Shown: positions 10,656-17,906 of the stretch, piece after piece | How the letters are laid out: each line of letters opens with the position of its first letter | Numbering within the stretch: the stretch's first letter is position 1 | Origin: Caulobacteraceae bacterium | Lineage (GTDB): Bacteria > Pseudomonadota > Alphaproteobacteria > Caulobacterales > Caulobacteraceae | Assembly (NCBI GenBank): GCA_004144935.1 | Contig: SDZP01000007.1 | Coordinates: 1 to 26,999 of the forward strand | Direction of reading: 5' to 3' | Length of the DNA stretch: 26,999 nucleotides | Made by a program: the position numbers and the translations under genes | The notes under the pieces: generated by a model | Told to the model about the DNA's origin: nothing | What the model saw: only the letters and a program-made list of their open reading frames with translations | Database searches by the model: none

Positions 10656-11774
10656 ATGAGCGAATTCGATTTTGACGCCGTCGTCGTCGGCGCGGGGGCC
10701 GTGGGCCTGGCTTGCGGCTATGCGCTGTCGAAGCGCGGGCTGGTGGTCGCCGTGCTGGAGAAGGAGGCGGCCATCGGCCAGGGGGTGTCCTCGCGCAACA
10801 GCGAGGTGATCCATGGCGGGCTGTACTACGCCAGCGGCTCGCTGAAGGCGCGGCTCTGCGTGCAGGGGCGGCGGCTGCTCTACGCCTTTCTCGACCGGCA
10901 TCACGTCGACTTTCGCCGCTGCGGCAAGCTGGTGGTGGCGACCACGGCGGAGGAGGTTCCCCGGCTCGACGCAATCTGGGAGCAGGCGGCGACCAACGAT
11001 GTCGAGGAGATGCAGCGGCTGACCGGCGCGGAGGCGCGGGCCCTGGAGCCCGGCCTGAAATGCGAGGCGGCGCTGCTGTCGCCGCAGTCGGGCGTGTTCG
11101 ACAGCCACGGCTACATGCTGGCCCTGCAGGGCGAGATCGAGGCAGCCGGCGGGGCGGTGGTGGCCTCGACGCCGTTCGAGGGGGCGACGCCTCTGCCCGG
11201 CGGCGGCTTCACGGTGCGGGCCGGCGGGGCGGAGGCGACCGAGCTGACCTGCCGGCTGCTGGTCACCGCCCCCGGGCTGTCGGCGCAGGGGGTGGCGGCG
11301 CACATCGAGGGGTTCCCGGCCGACCAGATCCCGGCCGGCCATTACGGCAAGGGGGTCTATTTCCGGCTGGCCGGCAAGGCCCCGTTCGAGCGGCTGATCT
11401 ATCCGCCGCCGATCCCCGGGGCGCTGGGCACCCATTACCGCAAGGACCTGGGCGGCCAGGCGGTGTTCGGCCCCGACCTGCAGTTCGTCGACAACGAGGA
11501 CTACAGCGTCGATCCGGCCAAGGCCGCCGAGTTCGCCGCCTATATCCGCAAGTTCTGGCCGGACCTGAACCCCGAGGACCTGACCCCCGACTACGCCGGC
11601 ATCCGGCCCAAGCTTCACGGGCCGGGCGAGCCGCAGCCGGACTTCCAGATCCGGGGCGCCGACACGCACGGGATCGTCGGGCTGGTGGCGTTGTTCGGGA
11701 TCGAGAGCCCGGGCCTGACCAGTTCGCTGGCGATCGGTGAGGCGGTGGCGGGGGCGTTGGGGGTCGAGGGGTAG
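10656..11774 (+). CDS. FAD-dependent oxidoreductase, L-2-hydroxyglutarate dehydrogenase-like
   Basis: The 372-residue flavoprotein begins with a Rossmann dinucleotide motif DAVVVGAGAVGLACGYAL (residues 7-24) and continues with the DAO-superfamily pattern SSRNSEVIHGGLYY (48-61), where the histidine region contacts FAD. It ends with the second FAD signature HGIVGLVALFGIESPGLT. The segment GKGVYFRLAGKAPF and the loop IYPPPIPGALGTHYR strongly resemble L-2-hydroxyglutarate dehydrogenase/LhgO, which removes the L-2-hydroxyglutarate made by side reactions of TCA enzymes, passing electrons to quinone. Family members are about 390-420 residues, so this is slightly short but has both ends. No good ribosome site precedes ATG 10656. 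The exact substrate is inferred from similarity only. Confidence 0.85.
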   Translation: MSEFDFDAVVVGAGAVGLACGYALSKRGLVVAVLEKEAAIGQGVSSRNSEVIHGGLYYASGSLKARLCVQGRRLLYAFLDRHHVDFRRCGKLVVATTAEEVPRLDAIWEQAATNDVEEMQRLTGAEARALEPGLKCEAALLSPQSGVFDSHGYMLALQGEIEAAGGAVVASTPFEGATPLPGGGFTVRAGGAEATELTCRLLVTAPGLSAQGVAAHIEGFPADQIPAGHYGKGVYFRLAGKAPFERLIYPPPIPGALGTHYRKDLGGQAVFGPDLQFVDNEDYSVDPAKAAEFAAYIRKFWPDLNPEDLTPDYAGIRPKLHGPGEPQPDFQIRGADTHGIVGLVALFGIESPGLTSSLAIGEAVAGALGVEG

Positions 11775-11786
11775 CCCTCCACTCCG

Positions 11787-11916
11787 TCATCCCGGCCGTA
11801 GCGTAGCGGAGAGCCGGTACCCAAGGGGTGCGAAATCTCGCTATCCAACGCTGCTTTGCGACCAGTGCGCTGCAACCCCCAGGTCCCGGATAAGCGCTGC
11901 GCGCTTTCCGGGATGA
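11787..11916. repeat. REP-like palindromic intergenic repeat
   Basis: This ~130-bp element starts TCATCCCGG and ends CCGGGATGA, an exact terminal inverted repeat. Inside, the left GCCGGTACCCAAGGGGT is roughly the complement of the right ACCCCCAGGTCCCGG, so the whole folds as a long imperfect palindrome. The right arm alone forms TCCCGGA-t-AAGCGC-tgc-GCGCTT-TCCGGGA (11884-11913), a 13-bp stem with one bulge. Similar elements are scattered between genes in Caulobacterales and Sphingomonadales (from memory). It sits between two convergent genes and may end transcription in both directions. Confidence 0.7.
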
Positions 11917-11965
11917 AGGCTCGTTTTGGTAGCCGATAGTTCGGCCTCTGATGCGCGGCTGATGC

Positions 11966-13168
11966 TTACTTCGGAACCAGCTTCAACAGGCCGCCGCCGT
12001 CGGTCAGCACATAGACCGCCCCGTCCGGACCCACCCGCACGTCGCGGATGCGTTGTTTCAGGTCGGTCAACAGGCGTTCCTCGCCGACCACCTTGTCGCC
12101 CTCGAGGGTCAGGCGGACAAGGTCGCGGTCCTTCAGGCCGCCGATGAACAGGCTGTTCTTCCAGGCCGGGAAGAGGTCGGCGGCGTAGAAGGCCATGCCC
12201 GACGGGGCGATGACCGGGTCCCAGTAGTAGACCGGCTGTTCCATGCCGGCCTTCTGGGTGATGCCCTCGCCCACCGGCTGGCCGCTGTATTCCAGGCCGT
12301 AGTTGATGGTCGGCCAGCCGTAGTCCTTGCCGGCCCTGGGGATGTTGACCTCGTCGCCGCCGCGCGGGCCGTGTTCGACGGTCCAGAGCTGGCCGGTGGC
12401 CGGGTTGATGGCCGCCGACTGGATGTTGCGGTGGCCGTAGGACCAGATCTGCGGCAGGGCGCCGACCACCGAGGTGAAGGGGTTGTCCTTGGGGATCACC
12501 CCGTCGGGATAGATGCGGATGACCTTGCCGAAGGCGGCGTCCAGCTTCTGGGCCTGCATGCGGCCAGCGAGGTCCGAGCGCTCGCCGGTGGTGATGAACA
12601 GGAAGCCGTCGGGGGAGAAGGCCAGGCGCGAGCCGAAGTGCTTGTCGCCATTGTAGGTGGGGGTCATGCGCCAGAGGACGGCGACCTCGCTCAGGGCGTT
12701 GCCGGTGAGCTTGCCGCGGGCCACGGCGGCGCCGTTGCCGCCGTCGCGGGGTTCGGAGAAGCTCCAGTAAATCCAGCCATTGTGGACAGCGACGTCGAGC
12801 AGGCCGCCCTGGCCTTTGGGATCGACCTTGGGCAGGCCGGTGACCGGCGCCGACAGCCTGCCGTCCTTGCTGGCGATGCGCAGGGATCCGCCCCGCTCGG
12901 TGACCAGCATGCGGCCGTCCGGCAGGAAGGCCAGGCCCCAGGGCTTGTCGAGGCCTTCCGCGACGGTGACGACATTGAAGGCGACGTCGGCGCTGCGGCG
13001 CGGCGCCCGGGTCTGGCCGGGGAAGGCCGGCTTGTAGGGGGCGTTGGCGGCGCGGGTTTCCCACGGCCCGCCGGCCTTGGCGGCGGCCGGCGGTGTCTGG
13101 GCGCCGCTGGGCTCTCCGCCACAGGCGGCGAGGACGGCGGCGGTGGCAAGCAGGATGGCGGTGCGCAT
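11966..13168 (-). CDS. PQQ-dependent aldose-sugar dehydrogenase-like lipoprotein
   Basis: The 400-residue product starts with a lipoprotein signal peptide: MRTAILLATA then the lipobox VLAAC with the lipidated cysteine at 16. The mature part is a six-bladed beta-propeller of the soluble glucose/aldose-sugar dehydrogenase family (YliI/Asd type): VAEGLDKPWGLAFLPDG, GGLLDVAVH, RLAFSPDGFLFITTGER, WTVEHGPRGGDEVNI, and APSGMAFY. Such enzymes oxidise sugars in the periplasm with the cofactor PQQ and calcium. The open frame extends to 13291, but ATG 13168 has GGGAG eight bases upstream and begins the signal peptide. It starts 29 bases after the amidotransferase stop on the same strand, so the two are likely co-transcribed. 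The substrate is unknown. Confidence 0.88.
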   Translation of the reverse strand: MRTAILLATAAVLAACGGEPSGAQTPPAAAKAGGPWETRAANAPYKPAFPGQTRAPRRSADVAFNVVTVAEGLDKPWGLAFLPDGRMLVTERGGSLRIASKDGRLSAPVTGLPKVDPKGQGGLLDVAVHNGWIYWSFSEPRDGGNGAAVARGKLTGNALSEVAVLWRMTPTYNGDKHFGSRLAFSPDGFLFITTGERSDLAGRMQAQKLDAAFGKVIRIYPDGVIPKDNPFTSVVGALPQIWSYGHRNIQSAAINPATGQLWTVEHGPRGGDEVNIPRAGKDYGWPTINYGLEYSGQPVGEGITQKAGMEQPVYYWDPVIAPSGMAFYAADLFPAWKNSLFIGGLKDRDLVRLTLEGDKVVGEERLLTDLKQRIRDVRVGPDGAVYVLTDGGGLLKLVPK

Positions 13169-13197
13169 GGCGAGGGCTCCCGGGCGTCTGACGGCGT

Positions 13198-14928
13198 TCA
13201 GGCTTCCCCGAGCAAATCCGCGAGCGCCCGCGCCGGTTCCGCCTGTTCGAGATGGATCAGCGACCAGAGGGCGAAGAACAGCAGCGGCCACCGGTTGTGA
13301 GCCTGGGCCGGATCGCTGAAAACCGCCCGCACGGCGGCGGCGTCGCAGGTTTCGGCCACCGCCTTCACCCCCGCGATGCGCGGGCCGAGATCGGCGGCGC
13401 GCGGGGCGATCCAGGCGGCGACGGGGACGGTGAAGCCCTTTTTCTTACCCCAGGGATCGGCGGCCGGGCAGGCGCCCTCCAGCCACTTGCGCAGCAGCCA
13501 TTTGCCGTATTTGCCGCGCACCTTCATGGCGTCCGGCAGGTTGAAGGCGAAGGCCGCCACCTCGCGGTCGAGGAAGGGTGTGCGGCCCTCCAGGCCGTTG
13601 GCCATCAGGCAGCGGTCGAGCTTGAGCAGCAGGTCATTGGGCAGCCAGGTGACGATGTCGCCCCATTGCGCGCGCTGCAGGCCGGTCAGACCCTTCGGCG
13701 GCTTGGCCGCCTGGCGCCAGCGTTTCAGGGCGTTGGCCCCGCCCCCGGCCAGGAAGGGGGCGTCGATCTGCGGCTCGGCCGCCCGGCCGCCCAGCCAGGC
13801 CGGACGCAGGGCGCGGCGGTAGCGGCCATAGCCGCCGAACAGCTCATCGCCCCCCTCCCCCGTCAGCACGACGGTCAGGTCGCGGCGCGCCGCCTCGGCC
13901 AGCTTGAAGGTCGGCAGGGCGGCGTAGTCGGTGGTCGGCTCGTCCAGCGCCCAGGCGACCTGGGGGGCGATGCGCCAGAAGTCCTGCTCGGTGAAGGTGG
14001 TCTCGCGCCAGTCGAGGTTGAGGGCGCGGGCGACCTTTTCGGCCTGGGCCCGTTCGTCGCGGGCCCCGGGGGCGTCGAAGCCGCAGGTGTAGCCGACGAC
14101 GGGCCGCGCGTTCAGCCGGCTCATCAGGGTGGCGATGGCGGCGCTGTCGACGCCGCCGGAGAGGAAGAGCCCATAGGGCACGTCGGACCGCTGGTGGACC
14201 CGGACGCTGTCCTCCAGCACCGCATCGAGGCGCCTGAGCAGGCTGGCCTCGTCGCCGGCGACGGGCGGACCGACGACGAGCGGCGCGCGGATCGTCTCTT
14301 CGCGGTCGCCGTCGCCCACGAGGTCGATCTCGCCGGGCAGCACGCTCTCGACGCCCCGGAAGATGGTGTTGGGCCGGATGACCCCGGGGGTGACGTAGCC
14401 CAGGGCCAGCAGGTCCTCGGCCGCTTCCGGCTGCAGCATCCGCGCCTGCGTCGGGCCGAACAGGGCGCGGGGCTCGGAGGCGAAGTTCAGGCGGCCAGGG
14501 TCGCGGGTCACCGACAGCGGCTTGATGCCGAACGGGTCGCGGACCAGCCAGGTGCGGCCATCGCCGCCGACCAGGCAGAAGGCGTACATCCCGCGCAGCC
14601 GCTCGAAGGCCTTCTCGCCCTCCTGGGCGTAGAGGTGCAGCAGCGGTTCGAAGTCGGAGCCGGTGGCCAGCTTGCCCTGCAGCTGGAATTCCTCGGCCAG
14701 TTCCAGGTAGTTGTAGATCTCGCCGTTGCCGATGATGGTCGAGCCGGCGGCGTGCAGCGGCTGCCAGCCGCCTTCCAGGTCGATGATCGACAGGCGGGCG
14801 TGGCCGATCGACCAGCCGGGGCCGTCCTCGGTGCGGATGCCGTTGGGGCCGCGATGGGCGATCTGGCGGATCAGCGGCGCGGCGGCGGCCTCGGCGGCCT
14901 CGCCCAGCACCCCGGCGATGCCGCACAT
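13198..14928 (-). CDS. asnB: Glutamine-hydrolysing asparagine synthetase-type amidotransferase
   Basis: The 576-residue protein starts MCGIAGVLG; after Met removal, Cys2 is the nucleophile of the class II glutaminase domain (residues 1-~190; RGPNG, NGEIYNY, RDPFGIKPL present). The C-terminal half is the synthetase with the PP-loop FLSGGVDSAAIA (SGGVDS at 257-262) and TGEGGDELFGGYGRY, which binds ATP and aspartate or a related acid. The chemistry is ATP-dependent amide formation with ammonia from glutamine. It may make asparagine, but many paralogues amidate surface sugars, and the one-base overlap with a glycosyltransferase gene supports that alternative. The open frame runs upstream to 15363, but ATG 14928 is fixed by the catalytic Cys2. 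Confidence 0.9.
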   Translation of the reverse strand: MCGIAGVLGEAAEAAAAPLIRQIAHRGPNGIRTEDGPGWSIGHARLSIIDLEGGWQPLHAAGSTIIGNGEIYNYLELAEEFQLQGKLATGSDFEPLLHLYAQEGEKAFERLRGMYAFCLVGGDGRTWLVRDPFGIKPLSVTRDPGRLNFASEPRALFGPTQARMLQPEAAEDLLALGYVTPGVIRPNTIFRGVESVLPGEIDLVGDGDREETIRAPLVVGPPVAGDEASLLRRLDAVLEDSVRVHQRSDVPYGLFLSGGVDSAAIATLMSRLNARPVVGYTCGFDAPGARDERAQAEKVARALNLDWRETTFTEQDFWRIAPQVAWALDEPTTDYAALPTFKLAEAARRDLTVVLTGEGGDELFGGYGRYRRALRPAWLGGRAAEPQIDAPFLAGGGANALKRWRQAAKPPKGLTGLQRAQWGDIVTWLPNDLLLKLDRCLMANGLEGRTPFLDREVAAFAFNLPDAMKVRGKYGKWLLRKWLEGACPAADPWGKKKGFTVPVAAWIAPRAADLGPRIAGVKAVAETCDAAAVRAVFSDPAQAHNRWPLLFFALWSLIHLEQAEPARALADLLGEA

Positions 14929-15956
14929 CAGGCGGCTCCGAACCGGGCGAACAGGGCGTTCCACTCGGCGCAGACGGCGGCCTGGCTGAACTCGGCGTCG
15001 ACGCGGGCATGGCCGTTCTGGATCAGGCGGATGCGTTGCATCGGGTCGGCCAGCAGGGCGGCGGCGCGCTCCGCCAGCGCGTCCTCGTCGTCGATAGGAA
15101 CCAGCAGGCCGTCCTGGCCGTCGCGGATCAGGGCCTTGGGGCCCTGGCTCTCGGCGGCGACCACCGGCAGGCCGTGGGCCCAGGCCTGGATGACCACATT
15201 GCCGAGCGGCTCGTAACGCGAGGGGAAGAGGCAGACGTCGGCGGTGCGGTAGAGGGCCGAGGCGTCGGTGCGCCAGCCTAGGAAGCGCACCCGGTCGAGC
15301 ACACCCAGGGAGACGGCCAGGGCCTTCAGCTGCTCCTCCAGCGGCCCGACGCCGGCGATCCACAGGTGGGCGTCCGGCAGGGCCTTCAGGGCTTTCAGCG
15401 AGATGTCATGCGCCTTGGCGGTGTGCAGCCGGCCCATGCCGAGCAGCAGGGGCACGCCCTCCGGCGTATCCAGGCTGGCGCGGTCGACGGGGGTGACCTC
15501 GTCGGGGGCGGCGGCGAAGTTTGGGATGTAGCTGACCCTGGCGGCCGGCCAACCCTGGGCGACGACCCAGTCGACGATATCCTGGGTGTTGCCGACCAGA
15601 TGGTCGAAGCCCTGGTAGTTCTTCAGTTTGTAGTAGCCGCCCAGACGACCGATGCGGGCCCACGGGCCCTTTGGCGTATGACGGGCGGCGCGGTTCATCC
15701 AGGCGACCAGCAGCCTGGCCTGGACATCGCGCGCCATGGCCGAGACGCCCGGGCGGGTCAGAAAATCGATCGGGCCGCCGAAGGCGAAGGTGCGGGCCGG
15801 CACCCCGGCGGTCGCCAGGGCCTTCTCACGGCCGGGGTTCTTGCGGATCGCCGCGGCCTGGTCGGGGCCGCCGGCGCGCAGGGCGCTGACCAGTTGGACG
15901 AAGTAGAGCTCCGCCCCGCCCTCGCCACCGGATCCCAGAAGATGCAGCACGCTCAT
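14928..15956 (-). CDS. Group 1 (GT4-like, GT-B fold) glycosyltransferase
   Basis: The 342-residue product begins MSVLHLLGSGGEGGAELYFV, the Gly-rich acceptor-side loop of GT-B glycosyltransferases. Its second half has the nucleotide-sugar binding pattern PLLLGMGRLHTAKAHDI, DRVRFLGWRTD and PSRYEPLGNVVIQAWAHGLP. In the usual EX7E motif of this last region the second Glu appears as Gln (E-PLGNVVI-Q), an uncommon but tolerated change. It probably adds a sugar to lipopolysaccharide, capsule or another envelope glycan at the cytoplasmic face of the membrane. Its stop overlaps the start of the asnB-like gene by one base (TGATG), so they are translationally coupled. It is divergent from the tRNA gene. 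Confidence 0.87.
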   Translation of the reverse strand: MSVLHLLGSGGEGGAELYFVQLVSALRAGGPDQAAAIRKNPGREKALATAGVPARTFAFGGPIDFLTRPGVSAMARDVQARLLVAWMNRAARHTPKGPWARIGRLGGYYKLKNYQGFDHLVGNTQDIVDWVVAQGWPAARVSYIPNFAAAPDEVTPVDRASLDTPEGVPLLLGMGRLHTAKAHDISLKALKALPDAHLWIAGVGPLEEQLKALAVSLGVLDRVRFLGWRTDASALYRTADVCLFPSRYEPLGNVVIQAWAHGLPVVAAESQGPKALIRDGQDGLLVPIDDEDALAERAAALLADPMQRIRLIQNGHARVDAEFSQAAVCAEWNALFARFGAA

Positions 15957-16045
15957 CGGCGGCGACCCTAGAGCGCGACGGCGCCGAACGGAACCTCCGT
16001 TGCGGCGGCCGGCGCAAACTTTTGCGGGGCGCCCGTCAGCGGCGC

Positions 16046-16074
16046 TTGAAGAGGCGTTTCATCGCCACTATAAG
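16046..16074 (+). promoter_or_regulatory. Promoter of the tRNA-Met gene
   Basis: TTGAAG (16046-16051) and TATAAG (16069-16074) are separated by exactly 17 bases, five-of-six matches to each sigma70 consensus hexamer. A start of transcription near 16081 would give a leader of about 22 bases before the tRNA. In this GC-rich DNA such a match is unlikely by chance. Confidence 0.7.
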
Positions 16075-16102
16075 GCCGCCTCCCTGAAGCTCACGCCTCC
16101 AT

Positions 16103-16179
16103 GGCTGGGTAGCTCAGATGGTTAGAGCGGTGGATTCATAACCCACAGGTCGGCGGTTCGATCCCGCCCCCAGCTACCA
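16103..16179 (+). tRNA. tRNA-Met (anticodon CAT), elongator type
   Basis: The 77-base gene, with CCA encoded, folds as a normal cloverleaf. Acceptor arms are GGCTGGG and CCCAGCT (first pair G-U), the D-arm contains TAGCTCAGATGGTTAGAGC, the anticodon loop is TTCATAA (anticodon CAT), and the T-arm is GGCGG-TTCGATC-CCGCC. Discriminator A precedes CCA at 16177-16179. It lacks the initiator-type acceptor mismatch C1-A72. The anticodon CAT could also be tRNA-Ile2 modified with lysidine, but the body looks like alphaproteobacterial elongator tRNA-Met. The closing pair of the anticodon stem is A-C, which I could not exclude as a true mismatch. Confidence 0.93.
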
Positions 16180-16204
16180 GGGATTTGTCCGCACAATCCG
16201 TGAT

Positions 16205-17719
16205 TCAGGCGGCGGTCGAGCTCTGCTCGGCAGCGGCCTGACGGTCGCCGTTCAGCACCTTGTCGAACACCGTGAGCAGGCGCTCGGCCTTGATCGGCTT
16301 TTCGACCACGTCGTTCATGCCGGCGGCGATGTAGTCGCGCACGTCGGAGGGGTCGGCATTGGCCGTCAGGGCGACGATGGGCACCAGGCCGGCGGGGCCC
16401 GCCAGGGCGCGGATGGCGCGGGTGGCGGCGACGCCGTCCATGCGCGGCATCTTGATATCCATCAGGATCAGGTCGTAGCGGCCGATGGTCGCCATCTCGA
16501 CCGCCTCGACGCCGTCCTCGGCCTGTTCGCTGGTGCAGTCGAACATCTCGCAGAGGGCCTCGGCGACCATGCGATTGGTGGCGTTGTCGTCGACGATGAG
16601 GATGTGGGCGGCGCTGGCGGCGATCATGCCGGGGGCCGGGGCCGCCACCGCTTCGACCGCTTCCGGGGCCAGCAGGCTGAAGACCACGCTGGTGCCCGAC
16701 CCGGCGTTGGCCTCGGCCCGGATCAGGCCGTTCATGGCCCCGGCCAGGCTGGCGGCGTGGGCCATGCCGAAGGCGATGGCCAGGGGCTGTTCGCCGTCGA
16801 GAGCCTGGAAGATGCGGGCCAGGCGGGCGGGATCGGGCGTTTCGCCGGCGTCGCGGACGCGCGCTTCCAGGGCGAGGCCCTCCAGGGCCGGCCGAGCGGA
16901 CAGGGTGACCTCTACGGCGCCGCGACGGGTGGCCGACAGGCCGCGCTCGACGAGACCGTCGAGCAGGTCGGCCAGGCGGTCGGCGTCGATCTCGGCGGCG
17001 AGATCGGGGGCGCCGTCATAGGCGGTGAGCAGGGTCACTCCGGCGGTGGCGGCGCGGGCCGACCAGCGGGCGTCGAGGGCGTCGATCACGGCCCTCAGCA
17101 GGGTCGGACGCGGGTTGAGCGGCACCAGGCCGGCTTCCGTCGCCTGGATGGCGCTGGCCCGGTGCAGCAGACGATGCAGGTCGGCGAAGCTGTCGGCCAG
17201 GGCCTGGGCGCAGCTCTTGCTGTCGGCCGGCAGCGGCTGGCGGACCAGGGCGTCGACGAAGGTCTGGGCGTCGCCCAGCTGGCGCAGGACCTCGGCGGCC
17301 AGCACCTGGGTGGTGGCGACGGTGGCGTCGCGCAGGGCGCGGGAGCGCTCGCCATGGGCGGCCAGCAGGTTCACCGCCGTGCCGACCCCCAGATAGAGGC
17401 CGTCTTCGGTAACGATGAAGCCGGCGGCCAGCGCCTGGCGATTCCCGGCCAGCATCTCGTCGCGGAAGCGGGATGGCCGCATCCCGCCGTCAACGACCAG
17501 CGGGGCGAGGTCCATGACCGAGGCGACCGGGGCCGTCCCAGAGAGGACGGCGGCCTCGAAGGCCTGGCGGCGCAGCAGGCCCACCGGCCGGCAATCGGCG
17601 TCGACCACGGCCAGCACCTGGGCGGTCGGCTGGTCCTCGAACGCCCGGCTCGCCGCCGCCACATCCGCGTCCAGGGACAGCGGGGCGTGACGGTCGATCA
17701 GGCGATCAAGGCGGTCCAT
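16205..17719 (-). CDS. CBS domain / degenerate histidine kinase / receiver protein
   Basis: The 504-residue soluble protein has three parts. Residues ~12-120 look like a tandem CBS pair (VLAVVDADCRPVGLLRR, PVASVMDLAPLVVDGGM, GFIVTEDGLYLGVGT), usually a nucleotide sensor. Residues ~130-352 have the layout of a histidine kinase but lack its key residues: no H-box histidine, an N-box reading LVERGLSAT with no Asn, and a G1 box DAGET instead of DxGxG; only the last SGTSVVFSLL resembles a G2 box. Residues 373-490 are an intact receiver: DD at 377-378, phospho-acceptor D421 in LILMDIKMPRMDG, and K474. It probably receives phosphate from another kinase and signals by binding. The start ATG 17719 lacks a strong ribosome site. 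It converges with the tRNA. Confidence 0.75.
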   Translation of the reverse strand: MDRLDRLIDRHAPLSLDADVAAASRAFEDQPTAQVLAVVDADCRPVGLLRRQAFEAAVLSGTAPVASVMDLAPLVVDGGMRPSRFRDEMLAGNRQALAAGFIVTEDGLYLGVGTAVNLLAAHGERSRALRDATVATTQVLAAEVLRQLGDAQTFVDALVRQPLPADSKSCAQALADSFADLHRLLHRASAIQATEAGLVPLNPRPTLLRAVIDALDARWSARAATAGVTLLTAYDGAPDLAAEIDADRLADLLDGLVERGLSATRRGAVEVTLSARPALEGLALEARVRDAGETPDPARLARIFQALDGEQPLAIAFGMAHAASLAGAMNGLIRAEANAGSGTSVVFSLLAPEAVEAVAAPAPGMIAASAAHILIVDDNATNRMVAEALCEMFDCTSEQAEDGVEAVEMATIGRYDLILMDIKMPRMDGVAATRAIRALAGPAGLVPIVALTANADPSDVRDYIAAGMNDVVEKPIKAERLLTVFDKVLNGDRQAAAEQSSTAA

Positions 17720-17843
17720 GGTCGGGTCGGTCTCGTGGGGCCCAGGGTCCCTGGAGGACCGGCGAGCTTGGAGACTGATCCTGCACCAATGCGCTTTCGG
17801 ACAGGTTAAGCGTGCGAACGCGTTCCGAGGCGCCGGAGCGGGC

Positions 17844-17878
17844 AAAGAAAAACGGCGGGAACCCTGGGGTTCCCGCCG
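17844..17878 (-). terminator. Rho-independent terminator of the TonB receptor gene
   Basis: Read on the minus strand, CGGCGGGAACC-ccag-GGTTCCCGCCG (stem 17853-17878, 11 perfect pairs, 4-base loop) is followed by TTTTTCTTT (17852-17844). It starts 28 bases after the receptor stop codon. This is a textbook intrinsic terminator. Confidence 0.92.
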
Positions 17879-17906
17879 CTCTCCGGTCTTGAGACTTCGG
17901 CGCTGA

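Noticed and set aside
12053..15216. Plus-strand long frames opposite the sugar dehydrogenase and asnB-like gene
   Set aside because: They are codon-shadow translations with no family resemblance; the minus-strand proteins have catalytic motifs.
16103..16204. tRNA-Met as an integration site for a mobile element
   Set aside because: There is no integrase, no repeat of the tRNA 3' end, and no change of composition next to it.
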